Shown piece after piece: positions 24,301 through 38,700 of a stretch of 64,000 nt of DNA. Both the position numbers and the translations under genes were made by a program. Within the stretch, counting starts at the first letter, position 1. Every line of letters begins with the position of its first letter. The notes beneath the pieces are model-generated. The model was not told the DNA's origin and made no database searches. It saw only the letters and a list, made by a program, of their open reading frames with translations. Source of the DNA: Dendrobium chrysotoxum (lineage: Eukaryota > Streptophyta > Magnoliopsida > Asparagales > Orchidaceae); contig CM034311.1 of the NCBI GenBank assembly GCA_019925795.1, positions 39,659,472 to 39,723,471 of the forward strand. Direction: 5' to 3'.

Positions 24301-27300
24301 AGAGTGGGTAGAGTCAACACGTTTCTCCTTCATGGTTATAGAGCCCACTAAACTAACTAGGTCATCTAACTTCTTTTGAATTCCTATCGGGTCCACTGGG
24401 AAGCGCTTGGAACACTTAGGGATGAACCTAAATAGGGGACAACACCTAAAGTGAAGCTAGACTCTCCAAATTGTTACTAGAAGGTGCACTAAAGATGTGG
24501 ACAGCAATCCTCACTAGTGGGTAAAATAGTCTAGGTGACTAGGAAGGGTTCCGGATCAAGGGCAGCACCTAAACGTTAAGGTTCCTAGCCTAAAAGTCCA
24601 CTAAATGAGTGCAGGAGTGCTGTGGACAGCAACCTACAACACTAGATTAAGTGGTCCAAGTGATGAGTGAAAAGTCTAGAGTGAAGTTAGCACCTGAACA
24701 CTAAGTTAGGTTCACTTAAATGCCACTAGGTAGTGCAGGAAATGGTTTGGACAGCAAGCTATAAAGGTTGTTTAAGTAACCTAGGCAACTAGGTAGGTTA
24801 TGGTGGTAAGGACAGCACTTAAACAATGAGATAGACTCACCAGAAGTGATGTAAATGGTGCAGGAATCTAAAGGACAACAAACAAAAACAGAGAAATAAA
24901 TTAACTAGGCAATGTTATGCATGCAAACAGGTTTTGGAAATGTTAACAAGACTCCTAGGAACTTCTAGCACATGCAATACATGCTTACCATGCTCTGATA
25001 CCAAGATGATGTGATACAATATAAACATGCTTTGAATGAAAATATAAGAATTTGCACGCTTGTAAATTAGGAGCAATAAGATTCTAACTTTAGGCCCAAA
25101 CAAAAATAGAAAACGAGAGAGGGGTGCCTTGGATTATGCCAAGTTACACCGTAGAATTTAGAACCACTAAAACAATTATAAAGAAATCAACTCAAGCAAA
25201 TGTAGAAGAGCTCAATAACATTCCTCGATTAACAATGAGATAGAACATAGATGCCATACTCTCATATCCTAAGCTTACTAAGCTTAGGCAGATAGGATAA
25301 ACACAATCTCAATGAATCAATGAATTTCACAATTGAAAATGACTAGAGAAGTAAAAGATTAAGGGAAGAATTCACCGGAATATGGCTTGGAAATTCAGGA
25401 CAGCCAGTTGGAGACCTTCCCGGAGTAAATTAGTCATCTTTATTGACTGAATTCTCTCTGGGCAGCTGCTAGGAGAGCTTCAACAGCAGGTATAGCTCTC
25501 TAGAATCTCTGGACAACAACCTATAAGGATCATAAAAAGCTTTGGACAGCTGCCAACAGATGCTGGGAGCTTTTGGATAGCAATTTTGGATCTCCAAAGG
25601 TGCAGAACAGTAGGATATTTTGGCTGGAATTCATGGACAGCTAGCAGGTTACTCAGAAAACAAGAGGGAAATGTCCATGAGGGCTTGGAAAGAGGCGGCT
25701 TGTTTAGGAAAGATTGGAGGGGATTTGATTTGAGGATTCAAGGAAAGAATTTAATTAGATGGGAGAGGAAGAGGAGGGGCGGGTATGAAGAAAAGGAGGA
25801 GGTTAATTTATTTCCAATTGGAGAAGTTCTAATGGAAAATAAATTAAATAGTCGGGTAGGGAGGAGTTCGGCCAAAGGGAGGTGGGGAATTTGAATTGCT
25901 TCCAAAGAGGGAAGATTGGGATTTAGGAGATAATTTCCTAATCTCACCCTATAAGGGCTGGCAGCATTCAAAGCTTGGAGAGGATTGATGGGATAATAGA
26001 TTTGAAGCTTCTTAATTTGGGTATTGGGATTAGGGAATGTTTTAATTAAATCCTATTTGAATTTCAAATTCAAATTGGACTTAATTTAGGAACTTTCCTA
26101 AAATAGATCTCTTAAATTAGGAAAGAATTTTTCAAATTCAAATTGCTTTAAAATTTGAAATTAAATCTTCCAAACTAAGAGAAGATATTTATGGAAAGAA
26201 TTCAAGAGGCGATTTGAATTTTGGAGGGAGGAAGAGTGAAGAGGGGGTCGGCGGCTAGATCTAGGTTAGGATTAGGGTTAGGTGATTGGATCCAAGAATT
26301 GAGCACTTTCATTATATAGATTATATAGATTTAGGAAATAATTCAAAATCTAAATTTGAGATCAGATTTTGAATTGGATTTCCCTCCTAATCTTCATGCT
26401 CTACTTTTGGAAAGAATCAAACCATCGATTTTCGATCCATGGGAGGGGAAGGCCGGCGGCTAGCTAGGGTTTGGAGTTTGGATGTGGCGGTTTGAAGGTG
26501 GAGAGTAGGAAGGCCGGCGGTGGGGTGGGCTTGAGAGGGAGGGTTGGCCGGCGGGTGGGCTGTTGGAGGGGGAGGGTTGGGCCGAAAGGTGGAGGGAGAT
26601 GAAGGGAAGGGGAAGAAAGAACAATAAGAAGATACTACAATACTAACCGCGAGTCCCGGAATCCACCGGCAGCTGACGGGTGATGCATGGCCCTCTCCTA
26701 GGGTTTCTCCTCTCAAGAACTCACAAAGAGATCAAGAACAAGAAAACTAAAATTTTATTAATAATCATTCATCCTCCAAAATACAAGAGAGCTAGCCTAT
26801 AAATAGGCCTCATGAAAAGAAAAGAAACAAAGACTAAAATGTCTTTCGGGCTACAACACCACATGACCACCCATATGGATAAAATGTGGAAAATAGAAAA
26901 AAAAAAAAACTAATACATAAGACACAATAAAATAAACTCCAGATCGTAGCTGTTGATCTTCCGATGTCCTCATCAAATTGTGATGGTTGGATTGACGCAA
27001 ACAATAATTGTAGCTCGTGTTTGGGGCCTCAGACAATGGTGATGATACGTTGCCATTTTGATATCGAAGTATTTCTATCCTTAAAAGCAACTTTTTTTTT
27101 GCAAATGGATATCAAAATGAAGGTATATGGAGGTCACAATGATTATGGAATGTTAGAAACTTATCAACAAATTTGCATAATAACAAGTACACTTCAAATC
27201 ATCGGACAATGCGGATGTGATGTCCTAAGTGAGAGTGAGTCATGGAATCATTTTTGCAGACCCCAAGCGACTAGAGGTGCAGTAGGTCCTTGGCTATTGC

Positions 27301-29706
27301 CTTCTTCTACATGCATGGGTATGGACCTTATGTGAAGAAGGGATGGTCAAGTGGGGTAGATCTCACATGGTTTGGTTCAGGATGGTCTGTATGGCCCTAT
27401 CGCTTTTGGGCTATGAATCACACAATCTTGGTTTCCACTGGTTTGTCTCAATAACCCGAACTGGTTGGTTGGGATTTCACAGTGTTCCAGGCTTGTTTTG
27501 TTTCTGATTTAATTTTTGAAGAATTGAATTCAACATTGGTTTGACTTTGAATTGTCTTAGGATTTGTGCATCACATTGAAACTGTTATTAATCAAATATA
27601 GATTTTGCAAATAACAACAATGGTTAGATGTGGAATTTACATTAGCTTTGGAAGAGTGTGTGTGTCTATGGTAGTGATATCTTGTATCCCTGTAAGCTTT
27701 CTGTCTCATTTACCACTTCACACAGCAAATTAGGAATTTAATAGAAGTTAATTACTTTTGTAAAATCCCTGTGCCCTAGCTACCAGGTTCCTCCTCTTGT
27801 GACTGGAAAGACTGCGGTAGTCATAAGCCCTCTTCTGTCCTTGATGCAAGATCAGGTACACACTGTTCTGATATACTCTTTTATAGCCGTGCAAATTGTG
27901 TTTCTGAAGCTACTCTGGTTAACAGGTCATGGCTCTTAAACAACGTGGTATAAAAGCTGAGCATCTTGGAAGTAGTCAAACAGATAAGGATGCTTATTCT
28001 CAAGCTGAGAGGGGCGCTTTTGATGTACTATACATGACTCCTGAGAAGGCTTGCTTGCTTCCCACGAGGTTAAAGCCTGATAAGATGCAAAATTTAGTGC
28101 ATTAACTCCTTATTATGGGCTCTGTTAATCATTGGATCTTTGCATTTTATTATTGTTAAATCTTGGAGACTGTAACTCTGTCATATTGATGCTCTGTGCT
28201 TATTAATTTTGAATTGCTTTCTTCTTAAAAGAATACCAGCTTCTATTTGGCATGACCTTGGATTTTTTTCCTCAGTGTACAAAGTAGGAATAGATATCGA
28301 TATATGCTCGTGCAGCATTATAATTTTATGCTTAAAAGTCCATGCCGTCCATTTTTCCTTGTATTTATAGCATTGCAAATCTATGTCAGTAATAAAACAA
28401 GAGGACAAACGACTATTTTCTATGGCATTTGCCATCCTCTTAACTAAAAAAAAAGAAGATACAAATGGACATGCTGTTTTGTCTTCTTTTTTTTTTTTCC
28501 TAACTGGTGATGACAGAGCCATTCTATATGATGTTTATTCTAACTTGCTTTCTTTGTTCATTTTTTATTTTGTTGAATTTTGGCTTTTTTATTTTCCTTT
28601 GTTGTTTAGATTTTGGAGTAACCTGCTGAATTCTGGGATCTGCTTGTTAGCTGTCGATGAAGCACACTGCATATCAGAATGGGGCCATGATTTCAGGTTG
28701 CCGTTTCTTTTTAATTTTTACTGAACCTACTCACATTGTTCATGTAATTCCTAACTAATTAGTTGGCTTTTGCCCTTGAAGTTTTGATGAATACAAAAAA
28801 TTGTCAGCATTGAGAGAAGTAACTCTAAAAGCTAATCATTAATGATTTAATAACGCAGGAGACATCAAGTCAACTATATTGGTAGATTTTGCATTAGAGG
28901 TCAACATATTTGCTTTTGGAAACCAATTTCATTCATTTCAAGAAGTTAAAAGAAATTTTCATCTCATGTGTTGAAATGGGTCTTGTTATGTATTCTGGCT
29001 ATATCATTGATCCAAGCTCTTCCTCATCTTGAACATATGGAAATTTGGTAGTTTTTCTGCCACGGAGCTCGTATTAAAGAAAAGTTTTGGAAGCAAAATC
29101 ATGCCATTACCAAAATAAACTATTTTATTTTCGACCGCAAAAATCATATGACATCTATCCTTGGCACTCCAACATAAACAGTTCTCTGTAGCTCCACATT
29201 GGTAACAGCAAAAATTGGAATCTTCACCGGGATTTGGTAAATTACCAAAAACTGATATTTTGTCTATCTTGCACTGAAGATACAAATGAACTAGTTATAA
29301 TTTAAAAGTTTTCCCGAGCTGATCTTGAGCTTTTGATTGATCAAAATCTCCGATGAAATCGTCTCTAGGTGGGATCAGCATTAAACAAGTCAAGATCAAC
29401 ATCCATGCCTATGTATGCATGCGCAAACATCAAGCTTGTATCTACGAATGAATATATGTATTTCACTTTTTTAGTATTGAAGTGATCTTCTCAAGTTTTG
29501 CCTCTACTGCATGCTTTAGATGATAAATTTGTACAATGGATTTAGGAAGTTGCTATTTTATCTTGCTGTATTAGTTTCTGTTAATATAAGCTGTAGATGG
29601 AAGGCTGTCGAATAAATGCAGAATCCTGAATTCCTCTAAATCACTAACAAATTTAGGTGGGATTCCTTCCAATCATTCACTAATCTTGGAATAGTTTTAT
29701 GTTATG

Positions 29707-29745
<39 letters not shown>

Positions 29746-32700
29746 TATTATACCACATTATTATTTTTATTTTTAGAATAAGAGTATATTTTGTTTCCTT
29801 GTATGTCTATTGCATCCATCATCATAAATAGTGTGTAGCCTATATCACAACAATGAGAAAAATAAAAGATTTTGTTTTTCATGGTATCAGAGAAAGGTTC
29901 ACTACATTTTCTTTGTATTTGAAGATCCTATAATGACTCTACTCTTATCTTGGATTTCCTTAACGAAGATAGACATACCTTTGTCATCCAACGCAAAATT
30001 GCCAAATAGATCTTGGAATCGTACCTGGCAAATCCTCTGACTTTGACTTTGACATCGACCTTGACCTCGCCTGTGACTACTGTTTTTACTCGCGAGTATT
30101 GGCTTCCAATCTCCCAAATTGGTCTATCTTTTCTGCATCTACCTGGAAGGAATTAAGCTCAATCTACCTTATATACTCCCAAATTCCCTCTTGGCCATGC
30201 TGACATATACTTGTATATAAGCTCTTGTCCGCACAAAAATGTGCCCACTCGATTGCCTGTGCATCTACTCGACCTACTTTCATGAATGCCTTGCCGAGGA
30301 AGCTCGGCTCCCACTTGGCAATTCGCTCATTGTCGCTTGTGGAGTCTCTTGCACGATCTACATTTTGATTTACACATGCAAACACCTTACCAAGGTAACT
30401 TAATTCCCACTAGGTGCTTCACAGATCCTCCCCTCACGGTTTGGCTTTCATACGATTATACCTTATCAACAAACCCTACCCTCTCAGTTGCCCGCTTACT
30501 TAGCTTTGATTAGTTTGTTGATCAATGAAACACAATGGGCGGTGTTCTTCCCTTGATAGAAACCTCCTATTGAGAGACTTTGACCAGTACGAATATCACC
30601 TCTCGAATATGTTATATTCTCGAACCTACAACTACAAAATTGGCTTTAAGTTGGATTGCACTAATTATGCTCTTTGGTCCTACATTGTGGAAATGCATTA
30701 TACAGGTAGGGATAAGGTGTGGCATATAAATTGCGATATACCCCAACCCTAACAATTGATCCTAACCTCAGGAGATGGAGAGTTGAGAATGTGGTGGTGA
30801 ACAGATGGTTTATCAACTGTATGGATCCATAATTGATAAGCACTATATCAATTTCCCAATTGTGAATGGGGTGTGTGATATTATGGTAACAACATACTTC
30901 GATTGCATTGGCATCTCATAGATTTATGATCTCAAATGGAAAGTCATATGACTCAAACAAGAAGGACCGATCAGAGCTTACTACAATAACTTACAAGGGT
31001 TGTGGAGGGAAACTTATTTCGGCCAACGAAATCCGATAAGATATAAACTGACATATAAGCATACAACTCTATTATACAAGAAGATAGAGTGTGTACCTTC
31101 CTAGATGGTCTTGACGATTGCCCAAGCAAAATTTGAGGTGATTTACTTTCGATAAATCATTTTTTGATGGCATACCTAGTACATGCATGTTCGGCGAGAA
31201 GATCTACGGCAAATTGTGGTGATGAAAAAAGAAAATACCACAAAAATCATTGCAATGCATTAACCAAACCTCTTCAATTCTTGGCCAATGGGGAGCCAAC
31301 ATTTATGACCAAAACAAAACGACAAATTGATGATGACAGTGATTGCACACACACTGCAAATTGTTAATATAATCGAGATATTTGCTTCAAACTCCCTGGT
31401 TATCCAAAGTGGTGGAATGAATTCAAGTAAAAAAAAAAGATACTAGTGAAGAACATGGATGAGCTGCATTAACAAGTGCTGAACCCCAACCATCAAATAC
31501 AAAATAATTTTGATTATACGACAAACAATGTGGTCATCCCTATAGATGCAAGTGACATAAACTATGCCTTCCTCTATTCTAAACAAGAACCGCCTCATAT
31601 TAGGATCATTGATATAGGAGCCACCGATCACATGACCTTTGATTCATTTGATTTGTGGAATCCACAGGGCCCATGTGGATGTACATTGCTAATGTTAACT
31701 GGGTCACATATATGGTTTTAGAGGCCGAAAAGCAACACTTTCACCTTCTCTCTTATCACCAAATACTTGTTCAATCTCTCTAAAATAAATTAGTATTGGT
31801 GGAGAAAACTAATGTAATACCCGATTTAACTAAAAAAGTGAATTTTTTTCAAAAAAATATACCTAGTTAACAATTGATAGGGCAAATGCTGTAAGACAAA
31901 CAAATATCAAAGAATGGTTAGCTTGTTTATGGCATCATCGACTGGGACATCCATCATTTCGTTGCTTAAAGCAGTTATTTTCGAATTTATCTTCTAGCTT
32001 ACGGGAATCAAATTGTATTTATGAAATTTGTATTAAAGCAAAGATTGATTGTGTACTGTATCAAATAAGTTTTATGAAGCGCAACTCTCCATTTACTTGG
32101 ATGCATTCCGATGTCTGGGGGACTGTTCATTTTCTAAATTCTTCAGGAGCTCATTGGTTTATCATATTTATAGATGATTATGCACTTATGACATTGCTAT
32201 GCTTGATGTAATATAAATTTGAGGTATTTAATAATTTTTTTATCATATGATAAAGACTCAATTTTCTATCAAACTTCGGATTCCTCGATTTGATAATGGG
32301 AAGGAATATGTAAACAATGAGATAAAAGAATTTTTTGAAACACATGGCATATCATGAGATTATATGTCCTCAAACACTACAATAAAATAAAATTGTAGAA
32401 TGAATGAATAGACATATTTCAGAAATAGCTCAAACCTCTAAATCGGAATTTTCTGAATTATGGAGCAAGGACAACTTGAGAAGTCTAATATTGAGAAAGA
32501 TTCCATACCTAATATGATATCACACGGTGACTAATCTTCTGAGAATATACTTTGGGGACATACTCCACCATTATCTCGTATTAACACTACAACATCTTTA
32601 TCTTTTTTTTTGTCCAAATTGCCCTACAAAAACAATCAAAGGAAAACCACCAAATCGGAATTTTCTGAATTATGGAGCAAGGACATCAAAGTATCTGATA

Positions 32701-35700
32701 GCCAGCCATGTCTCAGTCAAAACTTTATTGCAACCTTTCAAAGCTCTTGCACACAATATTACCTTTGATCATGTTCCAAAAACAATACAATAGGCATTGA
32801 TTAATCCCAAATGGATCCAAGCAATAACAGAAGGGATGGCAACACTACAATGAAACCATAAATGAACACCTGTACCAGTGGCACAACAACAACAACAACA
32901 ACAACAGCATCAAGCCTTTGTCCCACTACGTGGGGTCAACAAGATGAATCCTTTTTCTCCATTGTGTCCTATTCAAAGTCAAATTCTCGTTTAAATCTAA
33001 TAAAGAAAGATCATTTCTAATATTTTCTAACCAAGTCTTTTTAGATCTACCTCTATCTTTCTTAACATAAGTCAAATCTAATACCTCTACTTTCCTAATC
33101 GGGTCATCGGAAGGCCGCTGTTTTATGTGACCAAACCATCTAAGGCGACTCTCTCTAATATTATCCTCTACTGGAGCTACTCCAACCTTTTCACGTACAT
33201 GCTCATTTCGTATCCTGTCTCTAAGGGTAAAACCACTCATCCACCTGAGCATCCTCATCTCCGCAACACATAACTTAGTATTGTGCTTCTCTTTTAATGG
33301 CCAACATTCTGCACCATAAAGCATTGCAGGTCTCACCACCATCTTATAGAATTTTTCCTTAAGTTTGAGGGGGACTTTTCTATCACACAACAAGCCCGAT
33401 GCATTCCTCCACTTCAACTATCCAACTTGAATTCTACTGATAACATCCCCATCTATTTCACCATCACTTTGAACGATAGATCTAAGATATTTAAAACGTG
33501 TACTCTTATTAATGACTTGATCGCCCAAAGTCACAATCCCCTCACTAGGTCTATTACTGCTAAAATTACACTCCATATATTCAATTTTAGATCTACTCAA
33601 GTGAAAACCTTTAGACTCTAAGGTTGATCTCCAGACTTTAAGTTTACCTTCAACTCCCTCTCTAGTCTTGTCAACAAGAAGAATATCATCAGCAAAAAGC
33701 ATACACTAGGGTGCATCCTCTTCTAAATGTCTAGTGAGAACATCCATGACTAACGCAGAAGATATGGGCTTAAAGTTGATCCTTGATGTAATCCAACTGA
33801 AATAGGGAAATACTTTGCTCAAACCACCTTGTGTTTGAACACAAGTAATAGCTCCTTCATACATATCTTTAATGATTTGAATATAAGTATTATTAACTCC
33901 TTTCTTTTCAAGAGCTCTCCATAGCACTTCTCTTGGAACCAGTGGCACAAGGAAAAAAAATCTGGGATTTAGATTGGTGTTTTCAATCAAATAAAATATG
34001 GATGGTTTGATAGAAAGATACAAAACAAGGCTCATGACAAAAGGATACACTAAAAAAATTTGGTACGGGCTATCAAGAAATGTTCTTGCTTGTGGCAAAA
34101 CTAAATACTATTAGGGTATTGCTATCTATTAGTGTGAATTTAGATTGGCCTCTATATCAGTCCAATGTGAAAAATGCGTTTCTCAATGGAGATTTTGAAG
34201 AAATAGTGTATAAGACATTCCACTAGGGTTAACTACTTCACCAAAAAATCAAAGGTAGTATGTAAGTTGAAGAAATCCTTATACGAGTTAGGACAGTTCC
34301 TAAGAGCATTGACTGGGAGGTTAGTGTGGAAATGAGAGAAGATGGTTTCAAAGAAAGTAATTAGGATCACACTCAGTTTCTAAGGGGATGATGATGACTT
34401 TGCTAATTTATGTAGATGACATGATAATTATAGTGAATAATGAATCACAAATAACATGTGATGGGGATATCGGAGCTTGGAAAGTTTATCAAAGACGTGG
34501 TCGTCGATCAACGGCCACGATTGAGTCAATATATTTTTGAGTATTATTATGTATTTGTTTTATTATTCGCTTTATTAGTTTTTGTTTCTACTATTACCCT
34601 TACTTAAGGGAGATCGTATGTAAACCCAAGAGGGCATTGTCGTATTTTATCTTTGAGTCCTTTGTATGAGGCTATAAATAACCCTCTTGCTCTCTTTTGA
34701 TGGTTAATGAATGAATGATAAAAAATTTTTTCCCATGTTTGAGTTCTTGTGACGGCTTGAGAGAGATTGGAGAGTGATCCCTCGGAGAGGGAATTGGATC
34801 ACCCACCAATCTTGGAAGAGTCTGGATTCGTGGTTAGTTTCATAGTGCTTTTCTTCCTCCCTCCTCCCCCCTCTTCTAGCCCACGGCCCACCTCCCCTCA
34901 CCACCGCCAGCCCTGTGCTCCACCATCCCCACCGTCAGCCACCTTCCCCACCACCACCATAACCGCCGGCCCTCTCACCCCCACCAAGCTGCCGGTTCCC
35001 ATCCTTTCCCTTTTCAAGATATTTCCTAAAGCCCCACTTTCCTTATTTAACTCAACTTAATTTTAGAAAGGATTTGAATTTGAAATAAATCAAATTTAGA
35101 TCTCAAATCTTGCCTTTTTCTCTTAATCCTATTTTTGGAAAGGCTCCTAATTGAATTTGAAATCAATCCAATCTAGATTTCAAATCTTTCCTTTATCTTT
35201 AATCCTATTTTAAGAAAGGCCCTTATTTAAATTAATTAATCAAATCATAATGGATTGATAATTAAAGCTCTAATTCCAAATACATTGCATCTAGACTATT
35301 GCCTTTTTTTTCCCTCCCTTGGCCAAAATCACCAAGTCCCCCACCTCCTTATTTCTTTCCACAAAATCACCCCCCTTCACTTGGAAATAATTCCAAACCA
35401 AACCCTCACCTACCCGCCTACTTCCCATACATCTTGGCTAAGTTTCCTTTCTCCAAATCTCTTCCCAAACCCAACCAACTCTAAGTTTTCTGCTCTCCAA
35501 GTCTACTGACAGAAAAATTTCTGCATTCATTCCTTGTTTTCCGCCAACCAGAACTTCCCAAACTGCTGTCCAAGGACAGCTTGCTGTCCATCAGCTCCCG
35601 CCGGCTCCTTTCACTGTACCACCACCGGGGAGGTTTCTCACTGCTGTCCAACACTTTACCAAATCAAAAACAGCGACCCCTTGCATGGATGGCTGATCCG

Positions 35701-38700
35701 GAACGTGATTCCGGCATTGTCTACAACAACCAAGGCTTTGTCGACATTCCTCGATCAACGTTCTTCGACGTCAATCCGGAGATCGATAGCACTGTCGAAG
35801 AATATCTAGAGCGCAACAGCTTCACCCTTTCCGGAGCCGTTGAAGAACAACTCTCCAACGTTAAGTGGTGCATCATCTCTGGTTCTCAATCAGGGTGAAC
35901 TTCTTCCTCTTATTCATTTATCTTCTAATTCGCTAACCTTATAGGTGTTAATTGAATCACAAAGAATCGTGCTTCGCTAAATGCCAACGCTTAGTCAACG
36001 TAGGAATTGAGTTTCACTTTCTATGTGCTAATCTTATTGTTAGCGTAAGAATTTTGTTGAAAGTCTACTTAATTTGCATGTCGTTGAAATTCTATATTAC
36101 TTGTGATGGTTTAAGTTCTTTCATGTGATTTAGCCTAAATGAAAGTGACCGCTCTTACGTTTTATCTTATCGTTTGAAATAACTAATAGAAATAATTGCT
36201 CTTATTCTTTTCACTTCGTGCAAATTCTTACCACATACATTTAAAGCATTGTAGTTCTATATCATATGGTATTAGAGCATGGTTAGCTTAGGATATTCAT
36301 GCTAGAAACAAAGTTTAAAATTGTGCAATTGGGTATTGAGGCGTTTTTTGTTCGTGAGGCGAGGCGTAAGCCTCAAGGCGTTTTGAGGCGTAAGCCTCAA
36401 AATCTAAAAATTGCGTAAAGTCAAAATAAAAGTTAAAATTGATTTTTTATATAATATCCAAATAACATGTTAAAAGATGACATTAACTTTCTATTGAACT
36501 ATGAAGTAACAAATTTACATACATATAAAACAAAAAATTATATAAGATGTAAAGTGTTAAATGATAAATGATATGAAATAATTGAAATCCAAATATTACA
36601 GGAACAAAACAATATAAAATATATGAATTGTATAAAAATATCATATAATATCAAGTTCAACTCTAATTTTTTTCTTTCTCAATTGCCTACTCATCTACAT
36701 TTAATTATTAAAGAAAGCTAAAGTAATTGACAACAACTCATAAATTATCTGTACTATCATTACTAAGGGGATTTTTATTTGAGTCACTGTCATAACAAAT
36801 TGGTCTCTTCCATGCCTCATCCTGTAGGGTCCAATACCTCTCAATCTGCTTCTTCTTCATTTATTTCATCCATTTTCATCTTTTATAAATGTTTGTCAAC
36901 AACATAAATATAATACTCCAAAATTTTAAGAGGAGATGGTGGTGACATGCGGCGTTCTAGTGATCCCATATGGCAGCTACAATGGTGGTGGCTATGGTGA
37001 AGGCGGTGAGCTGGAGGTCGAAGCAATTGAGAGGAGGTTGCTGCGGCTTGGGGGTGCAAAAAGGCATGATTTTTTTGGGGCTTTTGTATAGGATTTAGGT
37101 GAGTTTTCTATAAAAAAAAAATCACAAATGGAGTGAGGCGTAAGTCTCATGCCAGTGAGGCGAGGCGCGCCTCAAGGCGGGCCCCATCCAAGATGAGGCG
37201 TAAGCCTCGTAAAAAAAGCTCGAGGCGTAAGCCTTGAGGCGTTTTTTACTGGAATTGCGCTAAGGCGGGCCTCAAGGCGAGCCTCATTTTGCGCAATTTT
37301 AAACAATGGCTAGAAATCATCCTAGGGTGTTGCCTAACCATTTTTATTCAATTTTGCATGCATAACATCATTTAAAACATTTTAATCTTCATTTATGCTT
37401 GCTGTCCGGATAATTTCTGCACTCATTTAATGAGCATTAAGGTTGTTTCTTAGGATTTAGGTGCTGTCCTTAATTCAACAACCTCCCTATTTGCCTAAGT
37501 GACTTAACACCTTGTTGTAGTTTGCTGTCCTAGAAATTTCTGCACCATCTAGGGCCATTTTAGGGAGTCTTTCATTGCAATTAATTGCTGTCCTCTTCCT
37601 AGAGTCAACCCCAAGTGCCCCCTTGTGTCTAGTTATAGACCCGGAACAACTTGGAAGGACGTTAGACCTACTGGTAGGCCAAATGAATACCATTAGTCAG
37701 CAACTCAAAGAAAATCAGGCCGACTTAGACGAACTTTGTAGGACCACTACCGATCGATTTGATATCTTAGAGCGAGGTAGGAACCACCAAATTTCTTACA
37801 CTCTATCTCGACCACCTTCCTTGTACGGGGACGATACCTACCAAGATGAAGGACCTTTTCGTTCTCCTCATCGTGCTCCCCATCATGGACACAACCCTCA
37901 CCACGATCCTGACATGCCACTTATGAAAAACATTAAAGTCGATGCTCCTACCTTTGATGGAACCCTCGATCCCCAACTGTTCCTGGACTGGGTCAAATGT
38001 ATGGATAGTTTTTTTAAGTGGTATAATATTTTCGAGGCTAAGAAGGTCAGTTTTGCCGAGATGAAGCTCACGGGTAGGGCGAGTCAGTTTTGGTCCAATT
38101 TAGAGAGTCTAAGAGAAGCCCAAAATGAGTATCCCATCACTGATTGGCCATCCATGAAACGTGAATTGAAATAGAAGTACTTGCCTCCCTGTACTTTGCC
38201 AGACTGTTGGATAAGTGGAATAAGCTAACTTGGGGTAGTAAGTCGGTCAAGGATTACATCACATCCTTTGACGACTATCTGATCCATTGCAAAGGGGAAA
38301 CCTCTACTACCCCCGTGCAACTACCTCCATGCAAATTTTGTCTATGTTTCATACCGGGTTGTGAGAGGATCTTCGCAACGAACTGTTTGCCTGGAACGTC
38401 ACTACCCTTGAAAATGCCTATAGCCTTGTGTTAGACCTTGAGGAGAGTCGGTCCCAACACCCTAGTCGTTCCCATGTTGCTAGGCATTCCTACAGACCTT
38501 CTGGTAGCTCCACACCTCACACCCCTACTACTCGACCGACCCCAGGGAGCACTAGCCGACCACCCACTGGTCCATCGGCACCTCGATATGATTTTCGAAC
38601 TAAACCTCCCACCCTGGATACCCCTCGGTCCAGTCCCGAGACCAAATGCTTTCAATGCTAGGGGTATGGGCATATCGCTTCTCAGTGCTCCAGTCCCTAT

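Larger units (their letters stand above)
19668..26975 (-). mobile_element. Gypsy element B, 7308 bp, internally rearranged (no pol)
   Basis: It is bounded by a perfect 5-bp TSD AATTG (19663-19667 and 26976-26980). The LTRs are 19668-21751 and 25007-26975. Reading the minus strand: 5' LTR, primer-binding site, leader with phased repeats, gag, a long unassigned coding stretch, then only the integrase C-terminal/chromodomain-like remnant before the 3' LTR. Protease, RT, RNase H and the integrase core are absent, so any movement would have needed proteins from a relative such as element A. Confidence 0.93.

Noticed and set aside
28383..28724. 113-codon frame running into exon 5
   Set aside because: Only the part after the acceptor at 28609 matches RecQ; the upstream part is intron.
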